From contig CP138355.1 of NCBI GenBank assembly GCA_033584155.1, forward strand, positions 310,001-374,000: 64,000 nucleotides of DNA, given 5' to 3'. Below the pieces are notes generated by a model, which saw only the letters and a program-made list of their open reading frames with translations, was not told the DNA's origin and did not search any database. This document shows positions 26,998 through 36,382 of this stretch, one piece after another (position 1 is the first letter of the stretch; every line of letters starts with the position of its first letter). A program made the position numbers and the translations under genes. The DNA comes from Candidatus Electrothrix scaldis (GTDB lineage: Bacteria; Desulfobacterota; Desulfobulbia; Desulfobulbales; Desulfobulbaceae).

Positions 26998-29900
26998 CCG
27001 GCGATGCACAACTCGCCGGGAATTCCAGGGGGAAGGGGACGGAGATTCGCGTCCAGAATGTATATCCTTGTATTTGCTATCGGACGGCCGATGGGTATCG
27101 TGCTGTCTTCAGCGTCAGATCGGAGCACGTTGTGCCATGTCGAGTATGTGGTGCTCTCGGTCGGCCCATAAACGTGGAGCAGATTTTTCGGCCCGTCCGC
27201 ATTCACGATTCCCTCCACGCTCAAGGGATCAACCTGCTCGCCGCCGAAAAGCAGATAATCCAGTCCACTGAATGCATCGGACTGATGCCGTGCGATCTGA
27301 TTGAACAGGGCCGTAGTGACAAACATGCTGGAAACAGCCTGTTCCCTCAGGTAAGCACCAAGTTCTGACGGCCTGATCAGCACATCTTTGGGCACATGTA
27401 CCAAGGATGCTCCGTTCAGCAGAGCTCCCCATATTTCATAAGTGGCTGCGTCAAAGGAAGTATTGGAAGCCTGGCCCATCCGCATGTCAGAGTTGAATGA
27501 CTGATAGTCCGCTCCCCTGACCAGCCTCACTACGGCCCGCTGCGGCACGCATACCCCCTTCGGCCTTCCCGTGGACCCCGATGTATAAATGACATACGCG
27601 AGGTGCTCCGACCCGCAGCATCTCTGCGGATTTTCGGCAGAACGTCCCGCATAAAGCTGCGGATCGTCCAGATCAAGCAGGGTGCCGGCAAAACCCGGCA
27701 GGCGTTCATGGAGACGGGTCTGGGTCAGGAGTATCTCCGCTCCGCAGTCCTGAAGCATGAAACGGAGCCGTTCCTCCGGGTAGTCCGGGTCCAGGGGCAC
27801 GTAGGCGCCTCCGGCCTTGAGGATGCCGAGCAGGCCGATGATCATCTCAAGCGAACGTTCGGCGCAGATACCGACAAGGGTGTCGGCCTGAACGCCCAGT
27901 TCAAGCAGGGCATGAGCGAGCTGATTCGCTTTCTCATTGAGTTCGCGGTAGGTGAGCTGCTGATCTTCAGCCCGCCCTGAGCCTGCCGAAGGGAAAACAA
28001 CAGCAATATTTTCCGGGGTCTTCGCCGCCTGCTCCTCGAAAAGATCGGCCAGCGTCCTGTCCGCAGGATATTCTGTAGTTGTGTCATTCCAAGCTATGAG
28101 CTGCTCCGTCTCCGCCGCCGTGAGCAGGGGCAGGCTGCTGATGTCCACTTCAGGCTGTTCAACAATACCCTTCAGGAGCACGGCGAAATGTTCGCTCATG
28201 CGCCGAATCGTTGCTTCTTCAAAGAGATCAACTGCGTATTCCCAGTGCAGGATCAGTCCACCGTCCCGTTCCGCCGCGTTCAGGGTCAGATCGAACTTGG
28301 CTGTCGGAAAGTCCTGCTCAAGCAGCTCGGTCTCCAGTCCTGGCAGGACGAGTTCCCCTTCCTCGTTATTCTGGAGCGCGAACATGACCTGAAAGAGCGG
28401 ACTGCAGCTGAGGCTGCGCTCCGGCGCGAGACGCTCGACCAGCCGCTCGAAGGGCAGGTCCTGATACGCGAAGGCCTCCAGAGCAGTGCGGCGCACTTGG
28501 GCGAGCAAAGCGGAAAAGGACATGCCCTTCTCAAAACGGGCGCGCAGCACCAATGTGTTGACAAAAAAGCCGATCAGGTCTTCGATCTGGCTCTGGGTGC
28601 GGTTGGCGGTCGGGCTGCCGATGAGGATGTCGTCCTGACCGCTGTATTTGTGCAGCAGAACGCCGAAGACGGCCAGCAGGGTCATGAACAGAGTGCTGTT
28701 TTTTTTCATTCCCAGTTCGTGCAGCCAGGCGGTCAGGTCTGCATCGATCCGGCTCTCCAGATGCGCGCCCCGATAGCTCTGCACAGGCGGGCGCGGATGA
28801 TCGGTCGGCAGTTCAAGCAGCTGCGGCGCGCCGGTCAGCTCTTCCGTCCATCGGGCCAGCCGCCGCTCCACGACATCCTCGTTCAGCGACTGCCGCTGCC
28901 AGGCCACGTAATCGCTGTACTGAACCGGCAGGGGCCGGAGTTCCGGCTCCCGTTCCTCGGCAAGGGCCGTGTGGATTTCCGTCCACTCCCGCAGCAGAAT
29001 GCCGATGGACCAGCCGTCCGAGATGATGTGGTGCATGTTGAACAGCAGGACATGCTCCTGTTCACCGAGGATCAGCAGTTCGAGGCGCAGCAGCGGGCCG
29101 GTTTCAAGGTCGAAAGGACGTACCGCGTGTTTCCTGATCCGCTCCCGCATGGCGGCGGACTTCTCATCTGCTGAAAGATCAGCCATATCCGTCACGGACA
29201 GCGGGTCGTACGGCGGCAGAATCTCCACCGTGCCGGCCGTGTCAGGGAAGCGCATCCGCAGGCTCTGATGCCGTTCCGTGAGCAGGATGAAGGTCTGGCG
29301 CAATGCCTCGATATGCAGCTTGCCGCGCAGGCGCAGGGCTGCGGGCATATTATAGGTCGCGGACTGACCCTCCAGCCGATCCAGGAAGCGCAGCCGCTCC
29401 TGGGCGAAAGACATGACCGGCGGCGCATTCTCGGGCTGCGGTTCAACCGGCGGCAGGACATCGCCGCGCCGCTGCCGGTCCAGCCAAGCGGCAAGTTCCG
29501 CAATCGCCGGATGTTCAAAGAGGATGCGCAGCGGCATCTCCACGCCGAAGCTGTCCCGGATGCGCGAGACCAGCCGGGCCGCGAGCAGGGAATGGCCGCC
29601 GAGTTCAAAAAAATGCGCCGAAGCACTGTGTACCTCGGTCCCCAGCAGGGCCGAATACAGCCCGGCCAGCAGTTTTTCGCTCTCCGTCCGCAGCGGCGCG
29701 CCTTCGGAAATCTCCGAAGCATCCGGCTCCGGCAGATTTTTCCGGTCGATCTTGCCGTTGGGCGTGAGCGGCAGTTTTTCCAGTACCGTGAAGCTAGCCG
29801 GAACCATGTACTCGGGCAGGCTTGCCTTGAGAAATGTGCGCAGTTCCGCATACAGCGCGCCGGCATCCGTCTCCGTCCCGCCGGACACGGTCAGATATGC

Positions 29901-32900
29901 CGCCAAAGATTTATTGCCCTCCCGTTCGCGCAGCACGACAACCGCTTCGCCGACAGACTCATGTTTCGTCAGTGCGGCCTCAATCTCGCCCAGCTCAATG
30001 CGGAAGCCGCGCAGCTTGACCTGGTGGTCCATCCGGCCCAGATATTCCAGATTGCCGTCCGGCAGCCACCGAGCCAGATCCCCGGTCCGGTAGATGCGCT
30101 CCGTCTTCCCGAAAATCTCTGTCTCGACGAACTTCTCCGCCGTCAGCTCGGGACGGTTCAGATAGCCCCGCGCAAGACCGGCTCCGGCGATGCACAACTC
30201 GCCGGGAATTCCAGGGGGAAGGGGACGGAGATTCGCGTCCAGAATGTATATCCTTGTATTTGCTATCGGACGGCCGATGGGTATCGTGCTGTCTTCAGCG
30301 TCAGATCGGAGCACGTTGTGCCATGTCGAGTATGTGGTGCTCTCGGTCGGCCCATAAACGTGGAGCAGATTTTTCGGCCCGTCCGCATTCACGATTCCCT
30401 CCACGCTCAAGGGATCAACCTGCTCGCCGCCGAAAAGCAGATAATCCAGTCCACTGAATGCATCGGACTGATGCCGTGCGATCTGATTGAACAGGGCCGT
30501 AGTGACAAACATGCTGGAAACAGCCTGTTCCCTCAGGTAAGCACCAAGTTCTGACGGCCTGATCAGCACATCTTTGGGCACATGTACCAAGGATGCTCCG
30601 TTCAGCAGAGCTCCCCATATTTCATAAGTGGCTGCGTCAAAGGAAGTATTGGAAGCCTGGCCCATCCGCATGTCAGAGTTGAATGACTGATAGTCCGCTC
30701 CCCTGACCAGCCTCACTACGGCCCGCTGCGGCACGCATACCCCCTTCGGCCTTCCCGTGGACCCCGATGTATAAATGACATACGCGAGGTGCTCCGACCC
30801 GCAGCATCTCTGCGGATTTTCGGCAGAACGTCCCGCATAAAGCTGCGGATCGTCCAGATCAAGCAGGGTGCCGGCAAAACCCGGCAGGCGTTCATGGAGA
30901 CGGGTCTGGGTCAGGAGTATCTCCGCTCCGCAGTCCTGAAGCATGAAACGGAGCCGTTCCTCCGGGTAGTCCGGGTCCAGGGGCACGTAGGCGCCTCCGG
31001 CCTTGAGGATGCCGAGCAGGCCGATGATCATCTCCGGCGAGCGTTCGGCGCAGATGCCGACCAAGGTGTCCGGCTGCACACCCTGTTCGATCAAAGCGGA
31101 TGCGAGCTGATTAGCCTTATCGTTGAGCTGCAGGTACGCAAGTTGCTGATTTTCAAAAACAACAGCAATATTTTCCGGAGTTTTTTCAGCCTGCTCCTCA
31201 AAAAGATCGGCGAGCATTTTATCCACCGGATATTCGGCTGCCGTGTCGTTCCAGGCGATGAGCTGCTCCGTCTCCGTTGCCGTAAGCAGCGGCAGCTTGC
31301 GGATATCTGTTTCAGGATTTTCAACGATGCCCTTCAGGAGTACGGCGAAGTGTTCGGCCATGCGCCGGATCGTCGCTTCTTCGAAGAGATCACGATTATA
31401 CATAAACACACAGGAGATCCCTTCTTTTTTTTCAACCAGATCTAACGTTAAATCAAAGGGTACTATTCCGGTATCAAATTCGAACTCATCCATCCTGAGT
31501 CCCTGTGATTCCATAGCGTTGTTTGGAAGATTTCTCAACTGAAACAGTACTTGAAACAGCGGAGTACGACTCAGATCTCGCTCGGGCTGCAGTTCATCCA
31601 CCAATTTTTCAAACGGCAGCGTTTGGTGATTATATGCGCCAAGGGCTGTTTCACGCACACGAGCCAGCAGTGACAGGAAAGTATTACTGCCGGAAAAATC
31701 CGTCCTCAGAACCAGCGTATTTATAAAGACACCGATCAGCTCCTCTGTCTCGACCAGATGGCGGCCTGCGATTGGAGCACCGACAGTAATATCATCCTGA
31801 CCGGTGTAACGATAGAGTAATGTTTGAAAGGCCGCCAGCAGTGTCATAAATAAAGTAACATTTTCTTGCCGGCTCAAAGTCCTGAGCGAGTCACTCAGGA
31901 CTTTGGATAGGACTAAAGAGTGTTTACCGCCACTGAAAGTCTGAACGGTTGCTCGCGGGTGATCAACAGGCAGATTAAGGATGCTCAGGCCATGAAGCTT
32001 CTGTTTCCAGTAGGAAAGATCTGTACTCAGCGTATCCCCCTGCTGCCACTGCCGTTGCCAGCTGGCGAAATCCACGTACTGAACCGGTAATTTTGCAAGC
32101 GGCGAAGGCTTGTCACGGCAGAAGGCGTCATAAAGTGTCGCGAGTTCCCGCAGGAGTACCCCCTGTGACCAGCCATCAAAAACGATATGATGCATGGTTA
32201 ACAAAAGTATGTGCATCTCATCGGTTATTCGCAATAACCTGCCCCTGACCAAGGGACCTAGCGTCAAATCGAAAGATTGTCGTACCTCAGAAGCAGCTAG
32301 GTGCCGGGCCTCAGTTTCAGGATCAGGACAATCTCCCAGATCTGTCACTGACAACGTCAAATTCAGGTTTGATGTTATGATTTGTACAGGAGTTCCATTG
32401 TTAACGGAGAAATGGGTTCGCAGGATTTCATGACGGCGTATGATCCCATTAAGGCTGTCTTCCAGTGCATCTACGTTAAGGGGCCCTGTGAGACGAAGGC
32501 TTGACGAACAATTATAAGCCGGATTCCCTGGTTCCAGCTGGTATAAGAACCACATCCTCTGCTGAGCAAAGGACAGAGGCAGCTCGCGGTTTCTCGGAAC
32601 AGGCTGGACAGATGATTGTTCCACTGCCGCTCTCTCCGCAGTTTCAAGGTGTTTGGCAATGGCAGCAACAGTCGGTGTTTCGAAAAAAACGAGAAAAGAC
32701 AATTCGATGTGTAAAACTTCACGGAGGCGGGCAATGACTTGAACCACAAGTATCGAATCACCGCCCAATTGAAAAAAGTTATCATGTACTCCCAGCCTGT
32801 TGACATTCAGCACCTCAGACCAGACAGCAGCAAGCTTCTTTTCCATCGGCGTAGTCGGCTCAATAAATTCAGCAACTAGGTCAAATTCAACGCCTGTCAG

Positions 32901-34412
32901 ACCAAGTTTTTCAGCAAGGCCTATACGCTGCAGCTTTCCGGTAGGGCCTTTAGGGATTTTATCCAGGATAATGATCTTGCGGGGTACCTTAAAATAAACC
33001 AGCCGTGTTGCTGCAAATGTCCGGAGATCTTTTTCAGCAACAGAGGCATGTTCGCGCAGCACGACGGCAGCGGCGATTTCTTCCCCCAGCTGAGGATGGG
33101 GCATCGCAAACGTGACCACCTGTGCGACTGCCGGATGATCCATAAGTATTTCATCAACTTCACGAGGAGAAATCTTTTCCCCACCGCGATTGATGATTTC
33201 CTTGAGGCGGCCGGTGATAAAGAGGTAGCCTTCACTGTCCAGATAGCCCTGATCGCCGGTACGAAACCATCCGTAGGTAAAGGCGGTCCGGTTCGCTTCA
33301 GGATTATTTTCGTAGCCGTGGGTAATATTGGCTCCGCGAATCACGATTTCTCCGAGTGTTCCCGATGGAAGCAGATGCCCGGCTTCATCCATGACGGCAA
33401 CCTCCGGTCCTGCTGCCATGCCTACGGAACCCGGTTTCCGGAGAAACGGCGGCAGGGGATTGCTTGCCATCTGATGTGTGGCCTCTGTCATACCGTAGGC
33501 TTCAATGACAGGTGCGTCGAAAACATTTTCCAGGTCGGCCAGTACCTGAGGCGGCAGAGCAGCTGAGGAGGAACGGATAAACCGCAGTCGTGTGCCAGCA
33601 ATAACTTCACCATGTTTTGAGGCACGGGCTAGTATTGCCTGATGCATGGTGGGGACGGCACTGTACCAGGTCGGACAGAACGCCTTGACCCACTCAAAAA
33701 ATTTGGGCGCATAAAAACCGGGCGTACAGATTACAGCTGCACCGACAGTCATGGAAGAAAGAAGCACTCCGATGAGGCCGTGGATATGGAACAGCGGCAT
33801 CACATTCAGGCAGCGGTCATTTTCAGTCAGCCTAAGCGTCGTACTGACATTACGGGCGGAACTGATCAGATTGCTCTGCGTCAGCGGTACAATCTTCGGA
33901 CGGGATGTCGTGCCTGAAGTATGCAGCACCAAGGCGATATCATCTGCCTGCTGAGGACTACTGCACCCTCCGGGTTTCTCCCGGGCCGGTGGCAGTGTGA
34001 GGGTAAAAAGTCCTGCCTCGCCATCCGACATAGGCTGCAGTTCAATAATCGGGATGCGACGTGCCCTGGCGGCTTCTCGTGCCGGTTCACCAATGCCGGG
34101 CTGAATAATCAATGCCCTGGCATTAAGGTCGGAAAGATAGAAGTCATATTCCTCGGCGCGATAGGAGGGGTTGAGCGGTGCTGCGGCAGTGCAAGCCGCA
34201 ACAGCTAAAAAGGCGACAGCCATTTCCGGTCCGTTGGGTAGGACAATGGCCACACGATCATTTCTGCCCACACCAAAGGCCGTTAATGTCTCAACCACCT
34301 GACTGATATGTCGGGTCAGCTGATGATACTTAAGAGGTGTACGTTCGGGTGCCATGATGGCAATGGCATCAGGTGCCGGAGCTGTTTGAACTCCTGATAG
34401 AAAACTAGACAT
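25992..34412 (-). CDS. NRPS, N-terminal segment: CAL-T-C-A-T-C-A-T-(C start)
   Basis: About 2800 residues. Order: acyl-CoA-ligase-like loading domain (about 1-520, VLHTSGTTSRPK, FIRSSSAALPP, AYGMTEATHQ, GWFRTGDQGY), carrier (LGGDSILV, about 550), C (HHIVFDG, about 740), A (SGSTGRPKG near 30765), T (LGGHSLL near 29600), C (HHIISDG near 29030), A (near 27570), T (near 26415) and the beginning of a C domain that loses frame at 26046-26050. The two A cores are near-identical; hand-read code D-A-Y-F-L-G-V-T-Y resembles branched hydrophobic (Ile/Val-type) codes. ATG 34412 is preferred to GTG 34430; neither has a strong ribosome-binding site. No epimerisation domain is seen. Confidence 0.88.
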   Translation of the reverse strand: MSSFLSGVQTAPAPDAIAIMAPERTPLKYHQLTRHISQVVETLTAFGVGRNDRVAIVLPNGPEMAVAFLAVAACTAAAPLNPSYRAEEYDFYLSDLNARALIIQPGIGEPAREAARARRIPIIELQPMSDGEAGLFTLTLPPAREKPGGCSSPQQADDIALVLHTSGTTSRPKIVPLTQSNLISSARNVSTTLRLTENDRCLNVMPLFHIHGLIGVLLSSMTVGAAVICTPGFYAPKFFEWVKAFCPTWYSAVPTMHQAILARASKHGEVIAGTRLRFIRSSSAALPPQVLADLENVFDAPVIEAYGMTEATHQMASNPLPPFLRKPGSVGMAAGPEVAVMDEAGHLLPSGTLGEIVIRGANITHGYENNPEANRTAFTYGWFRTGDQGYLDSEGYLFITGRLKEIINRGGEKISPREVDEILMDHPAVAQVVTFAMPHPQLGEEIAAAVVLREHASVAEKDLRTFAATRLVYFKVPRKIIILDKIPKGPTGKLQRIGLAEKLGLTGVEFDLVAEFIEPTTPMEKKLAAVWSEVLNVNRLGVHDNFFQLGGDSILVVQVIARLREVLHIELSFLVFFETPTVAAIAKHLETAERAAVEQSSVQPVPRNRELPLSFAQQRMWFLYQLEPGNPAYNCSSSLRLTGPLNVDALEDSLNGIIRRHEILRTHFSVNNGTPVQIITSNLNLTLSVTDLGDCPDPETEARHLAASEVRQSFDLTLGPLVRGRLLRITDEMHILLLTMHHIVFDGWSQGVLLRELATLYDAFCRDKPSPLAKLPVQYVDFASWQRQWQQGDTLSTDLSYWKQKLHGLSILNLPVDHPRATVQTFSGGKHSLVLSKVLSDSLRTLSRQENVTLFMTLLAAFQTLLYRYTGQDDITVGAPIAGRHLVETEELIGVFINTLVLRTDFSGSNTFLSLLARVRETALGAYNHQTLPFEKLVDELQPERDLSRTPLFQVLFQLRNLPNNAMESQGLRMDEFEFDTGIVPFDLTLDLVEKKEGISCVFMYNRDLFEEATIRRMAEHFAVLLKGIVENPETDIRKLPLLTATETEQLIAWNDTAAEYPVDKMLADLFEEQAEKTPENIAVVFENQQLAYLQLNDKANQLASALIEQGVQPDTLVGICAERSPEMIIGLLGILKAGGAYVPLDPDYPEERLRFMLQDCGAEILLTQTRLHERLPGFAGTLLDLDDPQLYAGRSAENPQRCCGSEHLAYVIYTSGSTGRPKGVCVPQRAVVRLVRGADYQSFNSDMRMGQASNTSFDAATYEIWGALLNGASLVHVPKDVLIRPSELGAYLREQAVSSMFVTTALFNQIARHQSDAFSGLDYLLFGGEQVDPLSVEGIVNADGPKNLLHVYGPTESTTYSTWHNVLRSDAEDSTIPIGRPIANTRIYILDANLRPLPPGIPGELCIAGAGLARGYLNRPELTAEKFVETEIFGKTERIYRTGDLARWLPDGNLEYLGRMDHQVKLRGFRIELGEIEAALTKHESVGEAVVVLREREGNKSLAAYLTVSGGTETDAGALYAELRTFLKASLPEYMVPASFTVLEKLPLTPNGKIDRKNLPEPDASEISEGAPLRTESEKLLAGLYSALLGTEVHSASAHFFELGGHSLLAARLVSRIRDSFGVEMPLRILFEHPAIAELAAWLDRQRRGDVLPPVEPQPENAPPVMSFAQERLRFLDRLEGQSATYNMPAALRLRGKLHIEALRQTFILLTERHQSLRMRFPDTAGTVEILPPYDPLSVTDMADLSADEKSAAMRERIRKHAVRPFDLETGPLLRLELLILGEQEHVLLFNMHHIISDGWSIGILLREWTEIHTALAEEREPELRPLPVQYSDYVAWQRQSLNEDVVERRLARWTEELTGAPQLLELPTDHPRPPVQSYRGAHLESRIDADLTAWLHELGMKKNSTLFMTLLAVFGVLLHKYSGQDDILIGSPTANRTQSQIEDLIGFFVNTLVLRARFEKGMSFSALLAQVRRTALEAFAYQDLPFERLVERLAPERSLSCSPLFQVMFALQNNEEGELVLPGLETELLEQDFPTAKFDLTLNAAERDGGLILHWEYAVDLFEEATIRRMSEHFAVLLKGIVEQPEVDISSLPLLTAAETEQLIAWNDTTTEYPADRTLADLFEEQAAKTPENIAVVFPSAGSGRAEDQQLTYRELNEKANQLAHALLELGVQADTLVGICAERSLEMIIGLLGILKAGGAYVPLDPDYPEERLRFMLQDCGAEILLTQTRLHERLPGFAGTLLDLDDPQLYAGRSAENPQRCCGSEHLAYVIYTSGSTGRPKGVCVPQRAVVRLVRGADYQSFNSDMRMGQASNTSFDAATYEIWGALLNGASLVHVPKDVLIRPSELGAYLREQAVSSMFVTTALFNQIARHQSDAFSGLDYLLFGGEQVDPLSVEGIVNADGPKNLLHVYGPTESTTYSTWHNVLRSDAEDSTIPIGRPIANTRIYILDANLRPLPPGIPGELCIAGAGLARGYLNRPDLTAEKFVEVELFGKTERIYRTGDLARWRADGNLEYLGRIDHQVKLRGFRIELGEIEAALTKHESVSEAVVVLREREGNKSLAAYLTVSGGTETDAGALYAELRTFLKASLPEYMVPASFTVLEKLPLTPNGKIDRKNLPEPDASEISEGAPLRTESEKLLAGLYSALLGTEVHSASAHFFELGGHSLLAARLVSRIRDSFGVEMPLRILFEHPAIAELAAWLDRQRRGDVLPPVEPQPENAPPVMSFAQERLRFLDRLEGQSATYNMPAALRLRGKLHIEALRQTFILLTERHQSLRMRFPDTVRHGGDSAAVRPAVRDGYG
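27830..29948 (-). repeat. Intragenic NRPS repeat, copy 3 (only in-frame copy)
   Basis: Third copy. At the homologous junction it reads GTGCCGGCCGTGTC (29231-29244) and keeps the frame, while copies 1 and 2 have two and one extra bases. In addition, the A core at about 26998-27850 is duplicated at about 30184-31036, so modules 2 and 3 also share their A domain. Confidence 0.8.
27975..27993. repeat. REP-like palindrome inside NRPS coding sequence, copy 3
   Basis: Same 19-base palindrome in the A domain of module 3. Its presence in three modules and absence from module 2 dates the insertion before the module duplications. Confidence 0.75.
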
Positions 34413-34532
34413 AATTACTGGAAAATGCACTGGTTGCAGCGAGGTTTCTGGTCTGCTCCTGCCCCTTGGTGACGGATTTAGGAATTTAACAGGAAATATC
34501 CTATCCGTTATGCAAGATGCCGCTGAGGGAGA

Positions 34533-34561
34533 ACCTTGTGTTCGCCTGTGTCTGCCCCTAC
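34533..34561. repeat. Partial copy of a dispersed TGTGTTCGCC/TCTGCCCCTAC repeat
   Basis: The interval between the NRPS and the upstream lyase-like gene holds TGTGTTCGCC (34537-34546) and TCTGCCCCTAC (34551-34561). The same blocks form the inner and outer arms of the 61-base palindrome at 38606-38666, so both belong to one dispersed repeat family. Confidence 0.6.
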
Positions 34562-34586
34562 TGAAAACGGGGAATTTATTTTGGGA

Positions 34587-35426
34587 TTAATCCCTTAAGG
34601 TATCTCTTCTCGCAAGATTTTCATTTAATACTGCCGTACATGACTGCACATCCACTTTTCTTTTTTCCGGAACCAGCAGCCCGTTATTTTCTCTCAATGA
34701 TATCATCATATTACCAATAGATTCCTGGGCAGCAAAAAGAGCCGGGGTGCTGTAAATCACGATAGATACCCCTACATCTTGAAGTTCCTGCAGATTACAG
34801 ATAGGAGATTTTCCGCCAGCAATCTGGTTGAACACAAGAGGTCTGCTGATGCAACTTTTCAGGGTTCTGAGCAGTTCAATATCCTGTATTGCATCAACCA
34901 GAACAGCATCTGCTCCGGCTTCGACAAATGCTTCAGCTCTTCTCATAATATCATCGAAATCGATGGCATCAGTACGGGCAATGACAAACATATTCCGACG
35001 GACGGCCAAGATACTTTTCAGCTTATGAATAAACTCATCCAGCTCAATGAGCTGCTTGCCGTCAAAATGACCGCATCGTCTGGGCCGTTTCTGGTCCTCA
35101 ATAATAATACCCGAGGCCCTGATCGACTCCAGCTGGGAAACAACATGACAGGCAACTTCAACGTCGGTGTATCCGTCGTCAATATCGACCAGGATATGAT
35201 GATGGGGCAGAATAGTTCTTACTCGCCGGACGAATTCCACAATATCAGACCAGGCGATAAAACCGATATCAGGTAACCCATAATGGCTGGCAGCAAAACT
35301 GAATCCACTGATAAAGAGAGCATCATAGAATTTAGCTGCAATTGAGGCTGAAAAAACATCATACACCCCGATAAAAGGGAAGATATTCCGCTCGGCAATT
35401 TCCTGGTGCATACTTTTTTTACTCAT
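34587..35426 (-). CDS. Isocitrate lyase/PEP mutase superfamily protein next to the NRPS
   Basis: A 279-residue TIM-barrel protein. Signature segments are VDIDDGYTD (Mg-binding Asp pair), IIIEDQKRPRRCGHF and VIARTDAI. The EDQxxPRRCGH loop with Cys is that of C-C lyases and CPEP-mutase-like members (2-methylisocitrate lyase, oxaloacetate hydrolase type). True PEP mutase has EDKxxxKxNS here, so classical phosphonate synthesis is not supported. It lies 174 bases upstream of the NRPS start on the same strand and may be in its operon. A role in making or supplying an acid starter unit is possible but is inference. SD-like GGAGAC precedes the ATG at 35426. Confidence 0.8.
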   Translation of the reverse strand: MSKKSMHQEIAERNIFPFIGVYDVFSASIAAKFYDALFISGFSFAASHYGLPDIGFIAWSDIVEFVRRVRTILPHHHILVDIDDGYTDVEVACHVVSQLESIRASGIIIEDQKRPRRCGHFDGKQLIELDEFIHKLKSILAVRRNMFVIARTDAIDFDDIMRRAEAFVEAGADAVLVDAIQDIELLRTLKSCISRPLVFNQIAGGKSPICNLQELQDVGVSIVIYSTPALFAAQESIGNMMISLRENNGLLVPEKRKVDVQSCTAVLNENLARRDTLRD

Positions 35427-35441
35427 AAAAGTCTCCTGACT

Positions 35442-36365
35442 TTAAAGGGGTACTGTTATGTGTTCATAATATAACGGGATCTTTTCTTTCTGCCGCAACA
35501 GCACCATCTCACCATCCCCTTTGAGAAAACCCGGCGCAAAGCCCTGCCGCTCACTGAGATGAAAGGCCACCTGACTGCATTTCACAGTAAAGAGGAAAAA
35601 GATCGGAGCCGACACCTCGGACAGGGTCTCGAAATTCCCCATACCCTTGCTGATAATCAGGTCCGCTTCCTTGAACTGCTCTTGAAACTCTGCGCTACAG
35701 GAGTCCAGCGGTGTACCGGGGCAGCGGGTTCCATTACTGATGACGGTACAAATCTCATCCAGCCCACAGGCGCGGGCATCTGCCAAGGTTGCATCATTAA
35801 TGATAGGCTGGTCCCGAACCGCCGCCGTTACCTGACAGCCTAAGCTCTTCAGCTGCTTGATCAGCAGGCTATCAAAAACAATCTCACCGCAATTATCGCA
35901 CAGGTAAAGCACGTTGGGCTTGCCTTGCAGGGCCTCAAGCAAGGTGGGATAATCATCCCAAACAAATTCGCGGTCAAAGCATTCCTGGATGGTCTTTGCC
36001 GCATCAAAACTATGCAACGCTCCATAATCAATGATATTGCCACCGATAGCGACACGCACTGCTGCCCGCAAGGGATCCTCTGTCGCCAGAACTCGTTGCT
36101 CAACCTTATCCAGGATGCTCAGGGCAAAACTATTCCCCTCCTCTTTTACCCTGGCAAAGGGATCATCCTCCCCGAGAATTTCCCCGAAAAGGGCATAAAG
36201 ACCCACCGCATTCTCAGGCGGAGAGAGTTCCGAGTTCACCTGCTTCATGTACTGACCTGCGCCGTCCAGGAGTTGCCGTTGCAGCACAAAATCTTCTGTG
36301 GCAAGCAGGCCGGTGGATCGGGCCTGGCGCATAAAACAGACTATGCAGTCAAGGGTGGTTCGCAT
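35442..36365 (-). CDS. DUF89/ARMT1-family metal-dependent phosphatase-like protein
   Basis: A 307-residue protein of the DUF89 family (damage-control phosphatases). It has the N-terminal CIVCFMRQA Cys pair of the prokaryotic subgroup, LYLCDNCGEIVFDSLLI with the metal-binding Asp-Asn, TAAVRDQPIINDAT and ISKGMGNFETL. Length is normal. Family members hydrolyse phosphorylated by-products with a divalent metal; the substrate here is unknown. It is followed upstream on the same strand by the TtcA-like gene after a 17-base gap, so DUF89 is transcribed behind ttcA. It also lies 15 bases from the start of the lyase-like gene, so read-through into the NRPS region is possible. Confidence 0.85.
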   Translation of the reverse strand: MRTTLDCIVCFMRQARSTGLLATEDFVLQRQLLDGAGQYMKQVNSELSPPENAVGLYALFGEILGEDDPFARVKEEGNSFALSILDKVEQRVLATEDPLRAAVRVAIGGNIIDYGALHSFDAAKTIQECFDREFVWDDYPTLLEALQGKPNVLYLCDNCGEIVFDSLLIKQLKSLGCQVTAAVRDQPIINDATLADARACGLDEICTVISNGTRCPGTPLDSCSAEFQEQFKEADLIISKGMGNFETLSEVSAPIFFLFTVKCSQVAFHLSERQGFAPGFLKGDGEMVLLRQKEKIPLYYEHITVPL

Positions 36366-36382
36366 GCGTTTCCTTTTGCGGT

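Noticed and set aside
19134-34208. Many plus-strand frames (for example 328-, 393-, 428- and 528-residue frames) opposite the NRPS
   Set aside because: They are antisense readings of GC-rich A and C domains, occur in identical triplicate with the repeats and have no recognisable motif.
34587-35426. Phosphonate biosynthesis by PEP mutase next to the NRPS
   Set aside because: The loop reads EDQKRPRRCGH, typical of C-C lyases; the PEP mutase motif EDKxxxKxNS is absent, and no phosphonopyruvate decarboxylase or other phosphonate gene is present.
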